NCBI RefSeq assembly: GCF_007830255.1
Contig: NZ_VLKG01000006.1
Span: forward strand, 1 to 64,000
DNA from: Azomonas agilis
Lineage (GTDB): Bacteria > Pseudomonadota > Gammaproteobacteria > Pseudomonadales > Pseudomonadaceae
Direction of reading: 5' to 3'
DNA length: 64,000 nucleotides
Shown: piece by piece, positions 26,334 through 35,399 of the stretch
Position numbering within the stretch: the first letter of the stretch is position 1
Layout of the letters: each line of letters begins with the position of its first letter
Position numbers and translations under genes: made by a program
Notes under the pieces: model-generated
Databases searched by the model: none
What the model was told of the DNA's origin: nothing
Seen by the model: the letters and a program-made list of their open reading frames with translations, nothing else

Positions 26334-27484
26334 GCTGGCTCCTCCTGCAATCGGGCCCACATGATAACGGCTGCAATCAAGGTTGCCAGCGCTGCAAGAG
26401 CAAAAGTCACCGCAGGCCCGAGGGTATTCCAACTATAACCCGCGTAGAGTGCCCCCAGGGCCCCTCCTATACCCGATACAGAGGCATAAAAGGCTTGGCC
26501 TTGACCTTGGTATTTAGCTCCCACGCGATGCTGTATAAAATGTACTGCTGCAATATGGAAACTGCCAAACGTAGCAGCATGGAGTATCTGAATAACCAGA
26601 AGCCACAGCAAGTTATCAGCGGCAGACGACCCTAACAGCAGCCACCGTACAGTAGCCAATACAAAGCTAGCCAGTAGGATCTGACGCAAACTAAAGCGCT
26701 CCAATACGCTAGACATGACCCAAAACAGCACAATTTCTGCAATGACTCCTAATGACCACAGTAAGCCCACAGCGGTTCGGCTATAACCCAACGACTCCAG
26801 ATAAAGGCTTAAAAAGGTGTAATAAGGCCCGTGGGATAACTGCATCAATCCGGCACATAGGTAAAAAGCTAACAAGCTGGGTTGTTGGAGTTGCTGCCAA
26901 AAACTGTCGCTAGAGTATTGGACTTTAGGCGTTACAGGCCGTGCATTAGGTACCCAAAGACTGGCCAAAACAATGCCGCTCATAATAAGCACTATGGCCA
27001 CAGGCCAAGCATCCAGACTCAGATGTTCAAAAAGTCCGCCCAACCCCACCACGGCCACAATAAAACCAATGCTGCCCCACAGTCGTATGCGGCTGTATCC
27101 TGAGGCTCGGTCTCGTAAATGCGCTAGGGTGATGACCTCAAATTGAGGGAGCACGGCATGCCAAAAAAAAGCATGCAGCGCCATGACCATGACAAGCCAG
27201 CCATAATTCTGATCAACAAAAATCAGCAGGAAAGCCAACAGGGTAGCTAAAGCCCCTAGACGCACGATAAGCAGCCGTTGCCCCGTAATATCGCCCAGCC
27301 AACCCCATAAATTGGGTGCCACGCAACGCATAAGCATTGGGATGGCTACTAGCTCGCCAATGCGTTCCGCCGAGAACCCTAAATGGGCAAAATACAGCCC
27401 AAAGAAAGGTGCAGTACCTCCCAGCAGGGCGAAATAGAAAAAGTAAAAACTGGACAGCCGCCAGTAGGGTAAGGCCGCAGTCAT
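26330..27484 (-). CDS. MFS transporter (PPP/HcaT-like), methionine-salvage-linked
   Basis: 384 residues, about 12 hydrophobic helices, inner membrane. The N-terminal LSSFYFFYFALLGGTAPFFG and GYSRIRLWGSIGF, plus HAATFGSFHIAAVHFIQ, are typical of the MFS_1-like/3-phenylpropionate (HcaT) subfamily. Translation is coupled to mtnB by the ATGA overlap at 26330-26333, and the same aroC-MFS-mtnB-mtnD-mtnC order occurs in Pseudomonas. That points to a salvage-related cargo such as methylthioribose or methylthioadenosine, but this is inference; the family also carries aromatic acids. Confidence 0.84.
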   Translation of the reverse strand: MTAALPYWRLSSFYFFYFALLGGTAPFFGLYFAHLGFSAERIGELVAIPMLMRCVAPNLWGWLGDITGQRLLIVRLGALATLLAFLLIFVDQNYGWLVMVMALHAFFWHAVLPQFEVITLAHLRDRASGYSRIRLWGSIGFIVAVVGLGGLFEHLSLDAWPVAIVLIMSGIVLASLWVPNARPVTPKVQYSSDSFWQQLQQPSLLAFYLCAGLMQLSHGPYYTFLSLYLESLGYSRTAVGLLWSLGVIAEIVLFWVMSSVLERFSLRQILLASFVLATVRWLLLGSSAADNLLWLLVIQILHAATFGSFHIAAVHFIQHRVGAKYQGQGQAFYASVSGIGGALGALYAGYSWNTLGPAVTFALAALATLIAAVIMWARLQEEPA

Positions 27485-27518
27485 TACTACAAGGCTCCGG
27501 CTACTAAAGCACAGTCAG

Positions 27519-28610
27519 TCACAATTGCGGCAGTACGGGGGTGGTTACGCGTACTTCAGCATTTTGGGCTCTATGGCGCAGTAAGTGATCCATTAACACT
27601 AAGGCCATCATCGCTTCAGCGATGGGCGTGGCACGAATGCCAACACAAGGATCATGACGACCTTTAGTCACCACCTCCACCGGATTGCCATGTACATCAA
27701 TAGAACGACCGGGCGTGGTGATACTGGGTGTAGGCTTTAAAGCCAAATGAGCCACAATAGGTTGACCCGAGGAAATACCGCCCAAAATTCCGCCCGCATG
27801 GTTGGAGACAAAGCCCTCTGGCGTTAGTTCATCGCGGTATTGGGTACAGCGTTGGGAAACAGCCGCAAAACCATCACCAATTTCCACCCCTTTCACCGCA
27901 TTAATGCTCATCAAAGCGTGGGCTAAATCGGCATCCAGTCGGTCAAAAATGGGCTCACCCAACCCAGGCAATACACCTTCAGCGACTACAGTGATTTTAG
28001 CGCCTACGGAGTCTTGATCGCGGCGTAGTTCATCCATATAGGCTTCCAGCTCCAATACCTTGGCAGGATCAGGGCAGAAGAACGCATTTTGTCCCACGCT
28101 TTCCCAGCTTTGGAAGGGAATTTCAATGGGGCCAAGCTGGCTCATATAGCCCCGCACTTTAATACCTTGGGTTGCCAAATACTTTTTAGCAATAGCTCCA
28201 GCAGCCACGCGCATGGCTGTTTCTCGTGCAGAGCTGCGCCCACCACCACGATAATCCCGAACTCCATATTTATGGTGGTAGCTGTAATCCGCGTGGGATG
28301 GACGGAATAAGTCCTTGATGGCGGAGTAATCCTTAGATTTTTGATCAGTATTGCGGATCAATAACCCAATAGGACAGCCTGTGGTTTTACCTTCAAAAAC
28401 GCCGGACAGAATTTCGACGGCATCCTCTTCCTGACGTTGGGTTGTGTGGCGGCTGGTGCCGGGTTTACGACGATCCAAATCCTGTTGCAAATCTTCAGAA
28501 CTTAGGGGCAATCCCGGTGGACAACCATCCACGATGGCCACTAGGGCTGGGCCATGACTCTCGCCGGCCGTGGTGACAGTAAACAGCTTGCCAAAGGAGT
28601 TACCGGACAT
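27519..28610 (-). CDS. aroC: Chorismate synthase
   Basis: Last step of the shikimate pathway: converts EPSP to chorismate with reduced FMN. 363 residues from ATG 28610 ([20 protein letters not shown]), the family start; another ATG two codons upstream at 28616 is less likely. Signatures [21 protein letters not shown] and [11 protein letters not shown], and the active-site [14 protein letters not shown], are present. It is followed after 34 bp by the MFS gene on the same strand, so it heads the mtn cluster transcript. Confidence 0.96.
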   Translation of the reverse strand: MSGNSFGKLFTVTTAGESHGPALVAIVDGCPPGLPLSSEDLQQDLDRRKPGTSRHTTQRQEEDAVEILSGVFEGKTTGCPIGLLIRNTDQKSKDYSAIKDLFRPSHADYSYHHKYGVRDYRGGGRSSARETAMRVAAGAIAKKYLATQGIKVRGYMSQLGPIEIPFQSWESVGQNAFFCPDPAKVLELEAYMDELRRDQDSVGAKITVVAEGVLPGLGEPIFDRLDADLAHALMSINAVKGVEIGDGFAAVSQRCTQYRDELTPEGFVSNHAGGILGGISSGQPIVAHLALKPTPSITTPGRSIDVHGNPVEVVTKGRHDPCVGIRATPIAEAMMALVLMDHLLRHRAQNAEVRVTTPVLPQL

Positions 28611-28813
28611 GCACATGCTCCGCTGATAGGCCTGGAATAGAGAGGGATTATACCTGAGCCGCCTTTGTGTCCGCTGAACATCCTAAACCTCAGCACATTT
28701 TTTAAAATTTTAGACCTAGCTCACTAATTGATAATTTGTTGCATTTCTTGTGGCGCTATTTAACTACTTAAGCCATTATCATCCAGTATCCAGCCCTAGA
28801 TTGATTGAGATCT

Positions 28814-29512
28814 ATGCCCTCCATAAAAAAATGTGCATTAGCACTTGGTGGTATCACTGGGCTTTTAAGCGCTGCCTTATTGAGTGAGGCTCACGTCTTA
28901 AAGTCTGCTCCCCAAGAACAATCCATTCAAACCCTTGTATTTTTGCGTCATGCCGAAAAGCCAGCGGAGGGCTTGGGGCAACTGAACTGCCAAGGACTCA
29001 ATCGAGCCATCAGCCTGTCACACATGCTGCCGGAGCGTTTTGGAGCGGCGCACTATATCTTTGCTGCAAACCCCACGCGCAAAGTTGAAGAAGGCCCGAA
29101 AGATGAGTCTTACCATTATATTCGTCCTTTAATGACTATTGCACCGACAGCCATTCGCCTCGGATTGCCCATCAACATTGAGTTTGAGGCCGATGAGGTC
29201 GATGACTTTGTGGATGAAATACTTGAGTCTAAATACCGCGATAAGACCATTTATACCGCGTGGTCCAGAGGTTATTTGCCTGATGTAATCAATGAATTGC
29301 TGTCGGAAACTAAGGCCGACTCTAATCTGAATGTAGGTCATTGGTCACGGGATGACTTCGACAGTATTTTTATGGTCAAGCTGCATTGGAATGGGCATGG
29401 AAAACCCAGCGTTACCCTATTGGATAGCGACCAAAAGCTTGATGGCGGAGAGCGTGATTGCCCAACTCCTGAAGTTTCTCAGTCAGGTTTATCCATTGAT
29501 TCTGAAGCTTAA
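28814..29512 (+). CDS. Histidine phosphatase-like exported protein
   Basis: 232 residues from ATG 28814 (MPSIKKCALALGGITGLLSA), with a signal peptide ending about residue 26; a TTG at 28805 would add three residues. The mature protein opens QTLVFLRHAEKP, the RH-x-E motif of the histidine phosphatase (phosphoglycerate mutase-like) superfamily, where the His is phosphorylated. A second conserved His would be expected late in the chain; YTAWSRGYLP and VGHWSRDDFD are candidates for the second part, with the H at NVGHWS. This suggests a periplasmic phosphatase of unknown substrate. It stands alone, with its own terminator. Confidence 0.75.
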   Translation: MPSIKKCALALGGITGLLSAALLSEAHVLKSAPQEQSIQTLVFLRHAEKPAEGLGQLNCQGLNRAISLSHMLPERFGAAHYIFAANPTRKVEEGPKDESYHYIRPLMTIAPTAIRLGLPINIEFEADEVDDFVDEILESKYRDKTIYTAWSRGYLPDVINELLSETKADSNLNVGHWSRDDFDSIFMVKLHWNGHGKPSVTLLDSDQKLDGGERDCPTPEVSQSGLSIDSEA

Positions 29513-29519
29513 GGCAGAC

Positions 29520-29550
29520 TCCCCTGCTTGTGTGTGTATTAAGCAGGGGA
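29520..29550. terminator. Bidirectional stem-loop between the phosphatase and nadA
   Basis: TCCCCTGCTT (29520-29529) and AAGCAGGGGA (29541-29550) form a perfect 10-bp stem in the 52-bp convergent gap. Confidence 0.65.
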
Positions 29551-29564
29551 AATTTACTGAACTA

Positions 29565-30623
29565 CTAGGCGTTACCTGCTAACTTCAAGCGGGCTGACTG
29601 GGTAAAGTTCAGCATCCGTTGCAAAGGCTTAATTGCTCGGGGAATTAGAGCAGGATCTACAAAAACCTCGTTCTGCCCTGTGCGTAAGGTCTGAAGCACA
29701 GACTCTAGGGTATTCATCGCCATCCAAGGACAATGGGCACAACTGCGGCATGTAGCTCCCTGTCCTGCGGTAGGTGCTTCAATAAACTGTTTATTGGGGC
29801 AGAGTTGCTGCATTTTATAGAAGATGCCGCGATCCGTAGCTACGATGAATAAAGGATTGGGCAAGGTCTGGGCTGCTTTTATCAGTTGGCTGGTAGAGCC
29901 CACTGCATCGGCTAATTCAATTATCGACTCTGGCGACTCTGGGTGTACTAATACAGCCGCTTCAGGGTACAAGGCTTTCATGTCCGCCAATTGCTTAGCT
30001 TTAAACTCTTCGTGAACGATGCAAGCACTGTCCCACAACAACATATCGGCCCCAGTCTCGCGCTGAACATAGCGGCCTAAGTGCTGGTCTGGAGCCCAAA
30101 TGATTTTTTCGCCATTATCCATTAGGCTTTCTACAACCTCTACGGCGCAGCTGGAGGTCACGACCCAATCAGCTCTAGCCTTCACAGCGGCTGAGGTATT
30201 GGCATAAACCACTACTGTGCGGTCAGGATGTTGGTCACAAAAAGCGGAAAACTCATCCACGGGGCAACCTAAGTCCAAGGAGCAAGTGGCCTCCAGAGTT
30301 GGCATTAGAATGCGCTTTTCCGGGCTGAGGATCTTAGCTGTCTCACCCATAAAACGTACCCCCGCTACCAGCAGGGTACTAGCCTTGTGATTTTTACCAA
30401 AGCGGGCCATTTCTAGGGAGTCAGCCACACAGCCGCCGGTCTGCTCTGCTAAAGCCTGAATCACCGGATCTGTGTAGTAGTGGGCTACCAGTACAGCTTT
30501 TTGGCGGGCTAATTCTTGGGCTATTTCATGACGCAACTGAGCCTCCTGCTCTGGGGACAACAGTCTAGGCTGCTGAGCAGCCAGATGCGCCTGGACAAGA
30601 ATGCGTTCGGGAATCTGCGACAT
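29565..30623 (-). CDS. nadA: Quinolinate synthase
   Basis: [4Fe-4S] enzyme condensing iminoaspartate and dihydroxyacetone phosphate to quinolinate for NAD synthesis. 352 residues. Motifs: [36 protein letters not shown], and [19 protein letters not shown]. The cluster ligands are Cys in [14 protein letters not shown], Cys near [10 protein letters not shown], and C-x2-C-x2-C in [15 protein letters not shown], which is typical of gammaproteobacterial NadA. No other nad genes are near. Confidence 0.95.
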   Translation of the reverse strand: MSQIPERILVQAHLAAQQPRLLSPEQEAQLRHEIAQELARQKAVLVAHYYTDPVIQALAEQTGGCVADSLEMARFGKNHKASTLLVAGVRFMGETAKILSPEKRILMPTLEATCSLDLGCPVDEFSAFCDQHPDRTVVVYANTSAAVKARADWVVTSSCAVEVVESLMDNGEKIIWAPDQHLGRYVQRETGADMLLWDSACIVHEEFKAKQLADMKALYPEAAVLVHPESPESIIELADAVGSTSQLIKAAQTLPNPLFIVATDRGIFYKMQQLCPNKQFIEAPTAGQGATCRSCAHCPWMAMNTLESVLQTLRTGQNEVFVDPALIPRAIKPLQRMLNFTQSARLKLAGNA

Positions 30624-30754
30624 GTCTATTCTTTCAACCTATCTGGGACGCTATTGCGAGCCGTGATTATACACAGCCGCCTCTTTTCTGTTCGTTGGTT
30701 ACCGCTAAAGAACAAGATTACTCAAACCGAAGTGCTATAGACAAAAGCACCACC

Positions 30755-30787
30755 CATAAAAAAGGGATGACACGAGGTCATCCCTTT
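30755..30787 (-). terminator. Rho-independent terminator of the CoA-transferase gene
   Basis: On the minus strand, AAAGGGATGAC pairs with GTCATCCCTTT (30761-30771 with 30777-30787) and is followed by TTTTTT. It lies 46 bp after the stop of the gene starting at 32326. Confidence 0.85.
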
Positions 30788-30832
30788 GAAATCAGCACAC
30801 CCTGAGTAGATAAAACTCAGGATGCTAGTGCC

Positions 30833-32326
30833 TTATTTCTTCAGCATGTGACCGTTTTTCTCAAGGTTCACGTGCCAAGATAGGGCTTCTTCAATAATGT
30901 GCGGAGTTTGGCCGCCACGAGCACAGGCGCGCTCGAAGTAGTCATTCATGGCATCACGGTAGGAAGGATGCACGCACTTGTCGATGATCAGGCGGGCGCG
31001 CTCACGAGGAGCCAGACCACGCAGGTCAGCCAGACCTTGCTCGGTAACTACCACGTCAACGTCGTGCTCGGTGTGGTCAACGTGGCCGACCATAGGCACT
31101 ACGCTGGAGATCGCACCGTCTTTGGCTAGAGACTTGGTCACGAAGATGCCGATTTGGGCGTTACGGGCGAAGTCACCGGAACCACCGATACCGTTCATCA
31201 TCTTGGTGCCACCCACGTGTGTGGAGTTGACGTTACCGTAGATGTCGAATTCCAGCGCAGTGTTGATACCGATGATGCCCAGACGGCGAATCAGCTCAGG
31301 ATGGTTGGAGATTTCCTGAGGACGTAGAACCAGCTTGTCTTTGTACTTCTCGATGTTGCCGTAAACGCGCGCACCACACTCTTCAGACAGAGTCATGGAG
31401 CTGGCGGAAGCGAACTTCAGCTTACCGGCATCCATCAGTTCGAAGGTGGAGTCTTGCAGCACTTCGGAGTACTGAACCAGATCCGTAAACGGAGAGTTCA
31501 GAAAGCCACTGGTTACTGCGTTGGCGATAGTACCGATACCTACTTGCAGCGGGGCCAAGCTGTTGGGCAAACGGCCAGCGGCTACTTCTGCGAGGAAGAA
31601 GTCTTTCAGGTGGTCAGCGATGGCTTGGGTTTCATCGTCTGGCGGCAGAATAGTAGAGGGAGAGTCTGGGATGTCGCACAGCACGATGGCCGCGATCTTA
31701 GCCGGATCGACTTTGATGTAAGGGGTGCCGATGCGGTCATCTGGGTTGATGAGTGGAATAGGGCCACGACCGGGACGGGCAGCAGGGACATAGATGTCGT
31801 GCAGACCTTCTAGGTTAGTGCTGTGGGTGCTGTTGATTTCAACAATCACTGCATCCGCAAATTCAACCAAGTTTGCCGAGTTACCTACTGAGGTACTGGG
31901 AACAATGTAGCCTTCTTCGGTGATGGCAACCGCTTCCACGATGGTGACGTTCGGCTTTTTCAGTTGGCCGCAACGCATCATTTCCATAGTGTGGGACAGG
32001 TGTTGGTCAATAAACATGACCTTGCCAGCGTTGATGGCTTTACGCAGAGTGGCATCGGCTTGGAACGGCATACGGCGAGCCAGTACACCGGCTTCAGTCA
32101 TCAGCTTGTCCAGATCGTTACCCAAGCTGGCACCAGTGATCAGAGTGATGTGAACAGGCTCTTTCTTAGCGCGCTCAACCAGAGCCAAAGGCACAGCTTT
32201 GGCTTCACCGGCACGGGTAAAACCACTCATGCCGACAGTCATACCATCTTTGATCAAGGATGCGGCTTCTTCAGCGCTTTTTATTTTGCTCTGCAAAGAT
32301 GCCAGCCGAATGCGGTCAGAACTCAT
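30833..32326 (-). CDS. Acetyl-CoA hydrolase/transferase (SCACT-like)
   Basis: 497 residues of the acetyl-CoA hydrolase/transferase family (class I CoA-transferases); enzymes of this size interconvert succinyl-CoA and acetate or hydrolyse acyl-CoA. N-terminal half: VGMSGFTRAGEAKAVPLALVER and HLSHTMEMM. C-terminal half: PLQVGIGTIANAVT, LKFASASSMTLSEE, and NSTHVGGTKMMNGIGGSGDF, the GNG-type oxyanion region. A likely catalytic Glu lies in QYSEVLQDS. It is divergent from an OprD porin across a 371-bp region with a conspicuous palindrome, so a carboxylate uptake-and-activation unit is possible. The exact acyl specificity cannot be read. Confidence 0.86.
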   Translation of the reverse strand: MSSDRIRLASLQSKIKSAEEAASLIKDGMTVGMSGFTRAGEAKAVPLALVERAKKEPVHITLITGASLGNDLDKLMTEAGVLARRMPFQADATLRKAINAGKVMFIDQHLSHTMEMMRCGQLKKPNVTIVEAVAITEEGYIVPSTSVGNSANLVEFADAVIVEINSTHSTNLEGLHDIYVPAARPGRGPIPLINPDDRIGTPYIKVDPAKIAAIVLCDIPDSPSTILPPDDETQAIADHLKDFFLAEVAAGRLPNSLAPLQVGIGTIANAVTSGFLNSPFTDLVQYSEVLQDSTFELMDAGKLKFASASSMTLSEECGARVYGNIEKYKDKLVLRPQEISNHPELIRRLGIIGINTALEFDIYGNVNSTHVGGTKMMNGIGGSGDFARNAQIGIFVTKSLAKDGAISSVVPMVGHVDHTEHDVDVVVTEQGLADLRGLAPRERARLIIDKCVHPSYRDAMNDYFERACARGGQTPHIIEEALSWHVNLEKNGHMLKK

Positions 32327-32697
32327 AGGGGCCTCGGTACTAGTTACTACAGCCTGTAGGAGGCCACAGTCTAGTCGCTTCTGATTACGCCGTTGCTCCT
32401 ACATAGGTCGTATGGGCGAACGGATATTAAGAATATCTTGCATCTTATTGAGATCCTTTTAGGCGGATGAAGATTTTCCCAAACCATTCTGGTCTTTTCT
32501 TGGCACCTTTGACCTTAGATCACTGCCGTACCTCTCGTTTCTATTTGTATCACCTTAAAAGCACTTTTTAGATTGAGCGCTAAAGTCAATCTCATTGCCT
32601 TGAGTATTTGTAACAAATTATGTATTTTTGTTACAAATACTCACAGTCAATCAGGGCGTTTAAGTCAGTTAATTAGCCCGATGGAGATGACTAAACC
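32327..32697. other. 371-bp divergent promoter region, CoA-transferase / OprD porin
   Basis: No coding capacity is seen. It separates two divergent genes and must hold both promoters. The porin-proximal 130 bp is AT-rich and contains a 17-bp perfect inverted repeat (32601-32643). The porin ribosome site GGAG is at 32682-32685. No -24/-12 sigma-54 element or Fur box is recognised. Confidence 0.6.
32601..32643 (+). promoter_or_regulatory. 17-bp perfect inverted repeat / tandem operator TTTGTNACAAA
   Basis: TGAGTATTTGTAACAAA (32601-32617) and TTTGTTACAAATACTCA (32627-32643) are exact reverse complements around a 9-nt spacer. Each arm also contains its own 11-bp dyad TTTGTNACAAA, centred at 32612 and 32632, 20 bp or two helical turns apart. 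The block ends 54 bp before the porin ATG. Two dimer sites on one DNA face suggest cooperative binding of a dimeric repressor; a transcript hairpin is the alternative. Confidence 0.7.
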
Positions 32698-33942
32698 ATG
32701 CGTAGTCTGATTGTAAGAAGCTTTTCTCTAGCTCTACTTGTAGCGCCTGTATTAAGCCAAGCAGCATTTTTAGAAGACTCTAAGACATCTCTTGAGCTTA
32801 GGAACTTTTACTTCAATCGGGATTTCCGGCAACCGGGAGGGTCAGCAGGTCAGTCCAAGCAAGACGAATGGGCACAGGGTTTTATCATGCGTTACAGCTC
32901 GGGATTTACTGAAGGCCCAGTGGGATTAGGTATTGATGCCTTAGGACTTTGGGGTGTGAAACTGGATTCTGGGCGTGGAGAACGTGGGACAGGTCTATTA
33001 CCCGTGCACAATAACGGCGATGTTCCTGATGAATACGGCAAATTGGGTGCTACCTTAAAGATGCGCCTTTCCCAAACGACGTTTCGTTATGGCACTTTAA
33101 TACCTGATTTGCCTACGGTCTCCTCCAGTGACTTGCGCCTTCTCCCCCAGACTTTTCGTGGTGGCCAAATTACTTCCAATGAAATTGCTGGGCTTACCCT
33201 TAATACGGGACGTTTAACGCGCAATGTACAACGTAACTCTAGTAGCACTGAAAAAATTACTCTGACTAATAAAGGTATGACGGGGCTAACTCCTGACGAT
33301 CAGTTTGATTTTTTTAGTGTTAGTTATAAGTGGTTTGATAATTTAACTGTTTCTTATAATTATGCGAATTTAGAGGATAACTACCGCCAAAATTATTTCA
33401 CCCTGCTGCATAACCTTGACCTGGGGACTGGCAGGTTCTTAAAAACAGACGTGCGCTATGCAAGATCCAGCGATGATGGTCGCACCAACGTAGATAACCA
33501 CGCTATGCAAGGTATGTTCACCTACCGAGTGGACTATCAAGCCTTTGGTCTTGGCCTGCAAAAAATGACCGGAGATACGGGTTTTGCTTACCTAGCGGGT
33601 ACCAATCCCTATCTAGTCAACTTCGTTCAAATTAACGACTTTGCTAACCCCAACGAAAAATCCTGGCAAGCTCGTTATGACTACGATTTCGCGGGTATGG
33701 GGATTCCGGGGCTTAGTTTCATGACCCGCTATGCCAAAGGCTGGGATTTTAAACGCAGCCTTACTGGCACAGACAACGGTACTGAATGGGAGCGCGATAT
33801 GGACATTGGCTACGTGGTGCAAGAAGGTGTTGCTAAAAATCTGGGACTGAAGTGGAGAAATGCCACTTTTAGAAGTAATAAAAGTGGCAATGACTTAGAC
33901 GAAAACCGAGTGATTTTGAGCTATAGCATTCCGCTGTTGTAG
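32698..33942 (+). CDS. OprD-family outer-membrane porin
   Basis: Substrate-specific 18-strand porin for small carboxylates or basic amino acids. 414 residues. Signal peptide MRSLIVRSFSLALLVAPVLS, cleaved after SQA; the mature N-terminus is AFLEDSKTSLELRNFYFNRD, the OprD signature. Repeated family blocks include GLGIDALGLWGVKLDSGRG, DEYGKLGATLKMR, DVRYARSSDDGRTNVDN, LGLQKMTGDTGF, and the final strand RVILSYSIPLL. It is divergent from a CoA-transferase. A close paralog is encoded at 45386-46639. OccD versus OccK class and substrate cannot be settled by eye. Confidence 0.93.
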   Translation: MRSLIVRSFSLALLVAPVLSQAAFLEDSKTSLELRNFYFNRDFRQPGGSAGQSKQDEWAQGFIMRYSSGFTEGPVGLGIDALGLWGVKLDSGRGERGTGLLPVHNNGDVPDEYGKLGATLKMRLSQTTFRYGTLIPDLPTVSSSDLRLLPQTFRGGQITSNEIAGLTLNTGRLTRNVQRNSSSTEKITLTNKGMTGLTPDDQFDFFSVSYKWFDNLTVSYNYANLEDNYRQNYFTLLHNLDLGTGRFLKTDVRYARSSDDGRTNVDNHAMQGMFTYRVDYQAFGLGLQKMTGDTGFAYLAGTNPYLVNFVQINDFANPNEKSWQARYDYDFAGMGIPGLSFMTRYAKGWDFKRSLTGTDNGTEWERDMDIGYVVQEGVAKNLGLKWRNATFRSNKSGNDLDENRVILSYSIPLL

Positions 33943-33951
33943 TTATTTTAA

Positions 33952-33991
33952 GTAGGGTGGAAACGCTACACATAGCGGTATTCCGTCCTAC
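33952..33991. repeat. Imperfect palindrome after the porin gene
   Basis: GTAGGGTGGAAACGCT pairs imperfectly with AGCGGTATTCCGTCCTAC across a 6-nt loop, 10 bp after the porin stop. It resembles the short GTAGGGTGGA...TCCACCCTAC intergenic palindromes scattered in many proteobacteria, and may act as a terminator. I see no second copy in this window. Confidence 0.5.
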
Positions 33992-34018
33992 TATCGCCCT
34001 ATCCAAAAACATGATTTA

Positions 34019-34504
34019 TTACGAGCCCCGCAATACACAAACCATTTCAATTTTCGTGACTACTTTGCCGTCTACCCCCTCAAAACCTTCTGCCTGAAGC
34101 TCATCCACAACTATGAACCCTAGTTTTGCAAAAACAGCGGGATTGCCAGTTTCTTTAATGGTGTGCAAAACAAGCTTTAACCGTTCACGCTGAATCGCTA
34201 TATCCTTAACAGAACTTATCAGTGCCCTCGCAACTCCAAACCGCCGCCATAATGGATGAACGGCAAGCCCCTGCACATATATCGAATCAGACCCTATAAA
34301 ATACTCAACAGTCCCAACAAGCTCCTCACCGATAATAGCTACCAATATTTCTGGTTCACGCTCATTGGTCTGATTGACTGGTCTTATTCCCCTAGAGCGC
34401 CGATAAACTGATCTAAGATCAGCCGTTGCAAGGGCAATCACATCAGCGACTTTACTGTGATCACTTACTTTTTTCTCCCGAATCCTGATCACACTCAACT
34501 CCAT
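34019..34504 (-). CDS. GNAT-family N-acetyltransferase
   Basis: 161 residues from ATG 34504 (MELSVIRIREKKVSDHSKV); a longer frame to 34564 would overlap tcdA and lacks the GNAT start. The acetyl-CoA site is IYVQGLAVHPLWRRFGVARAL, with the R/Q-x-x-G-x-A loop read as RRFGVA. The C-terminal strand holds NPAVFAKLGFIVVDE, where GNATs carry the conserved F/Y-x-x-x-GF. The gene lies 7 bp after tcdA on the same strand and may be co-transcribed. The substrate is unknown. Confidence 0.8.
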   Translation of the reverse strand: MELSVIRIREKKVSDHSKVADVIALATADLRSVYRRSRGIRPVNQTNEREPEILVAIIGEELVGTVEYFIGSDSIYVQGLAVHPLWRRFGVARALISSVKDIAIQRERLKLVLHTIKETGNPAVFAKLGFIVVDELQAEGFEGVDGKVVTKIEMVCVLRGS

Positions 34505-34511
34505 ATTTTCT

Positions 34512-35294
34512 CTATTTAATTGCTGCCAGCTTCTCCACTGCCTTTGCTGCCGCAGCCATACCAAAACTGGCAGTAACCATCGTCACTGCCCCAAAACCTC
34601 CAGCGCAATCCAGCTTAACGCCCTCCCCAACAAAGCTTTTGTTCTGACACACAGTGCCATCGGGTTTGGGGTAACGCAGTTGCTCGCTAGAGAACACACA
34701 GGGCACGCTGTAGTGGCGGCCCGGTGTGCGGGAGAAATTGTAATCACGGCGCAAGGTGGCCCGCACTTTAGCCGCCAAGGGATCATTAAACGTCTTATTT
34801 AGATCAAGGATTTGGATTTTAGTGGGATCAATTTGCCCGCCTGCTCCGCCGGTGGTGACAATGCCAATCTTGCGCCTTTTGCACCAAGCAATCAGCGCCG
34901 CTTTGGCCGCTACGCTGTCGATGCAGTCGATAACAAAATTCAATCGCTCGGTAATGAGTTCGGGCAGAGTTTCACGGGTCACAAAATCGGCAATGGCATG
35001 TACGGTGCAGTGCGGGTTGATGGCCCGCAGCCGCTCGGCCATCACTTCTACCTTAGGGCGGCCAATGTTGTCGCACAGGGTATGCAGTTGACGGTTGGTA
35101 TTGGTGACGCAGATGTCGTCCAGATCAAACAGGGAAATTTCGCCCACCCCTGTGCGTACTAGTGCTTCCGCGGCCCAAGAACCTACCCCACCGATGCCCA
35201 CCACCGCTACATGGGAAGCTGCTAGGCGTTCTAAGGCTTGCCGTCCGTACAAACGGGCAATGCCGCCAAAGCGTTGTTCGTCAATGGTCATCAT
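34512..35294 (-). CDS. tcdA: tRNA threonylcarbamoyladenosine dehydratase
   Basis: E1-like ATP-dependent enzyme (CsdL/TcdA) that cyclises t6A37 to ct6A in tRNAs reading ANN codons. 260 residues from ATG 35294, which has GAGGAG 8 nt upstream; a GTG at 35303 is a weaker start. The adenylation fold has VAVVGIGGVGSWAAEAL with the Rossmann glycines, FDLDDICVTNTNRQ, and IDCIDSVAAKAALI. SFVGEGVKLDCAGGFG lies at the end. The catalytic partner CsdE is not adjacent. Confidence 0.92.
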   Translation of the reverse strand: MMTIDEQRFGGIARLYGRQALERLAASHVAVVGIGGVGSWAAEALVRTGVGEISLFDLDDICVTNTNRQLHTLCDNIGRPKVEVMAERLRAINPHCTVHAIADFVTRETLPELITERLNFVIDCIDSVAAKAALIAWCKRRKIGIVTTGGAGGQIDPTKIQILDLNKTFNDPLAAKVRATLRRDYNFSRTPGRHYSVPCVFSSEQLRYPKPDGTVCQNKSFVGEGVKLDCAGGFGAVTMVTASFGMAAAAKAVEKLAAIK

Positions 35295-35399
35295 GGGGCG
35301 CACTCCTCGTCAGCAAGGAGCGGATTATAGGAGATGCCCGCCCTTCTGTGCCGCCATCCAGTAAACTGTAGGTCGCGTTTTTACCTCTGTGAGCCTCCC

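Noticed and set aside
30899-32384. Several plus-strand open frames opposite the CoA-transferase gene
   Set aside because: They mirror the codon pattern of the minus-strand gene and have no recognisable domains.
32480-32540. Sigma-54 promoter near TTGGCACCTTTGACC
   Set aside because: The GG and GC elements do not fall 10 bases apart; only the -24 half looks similar.
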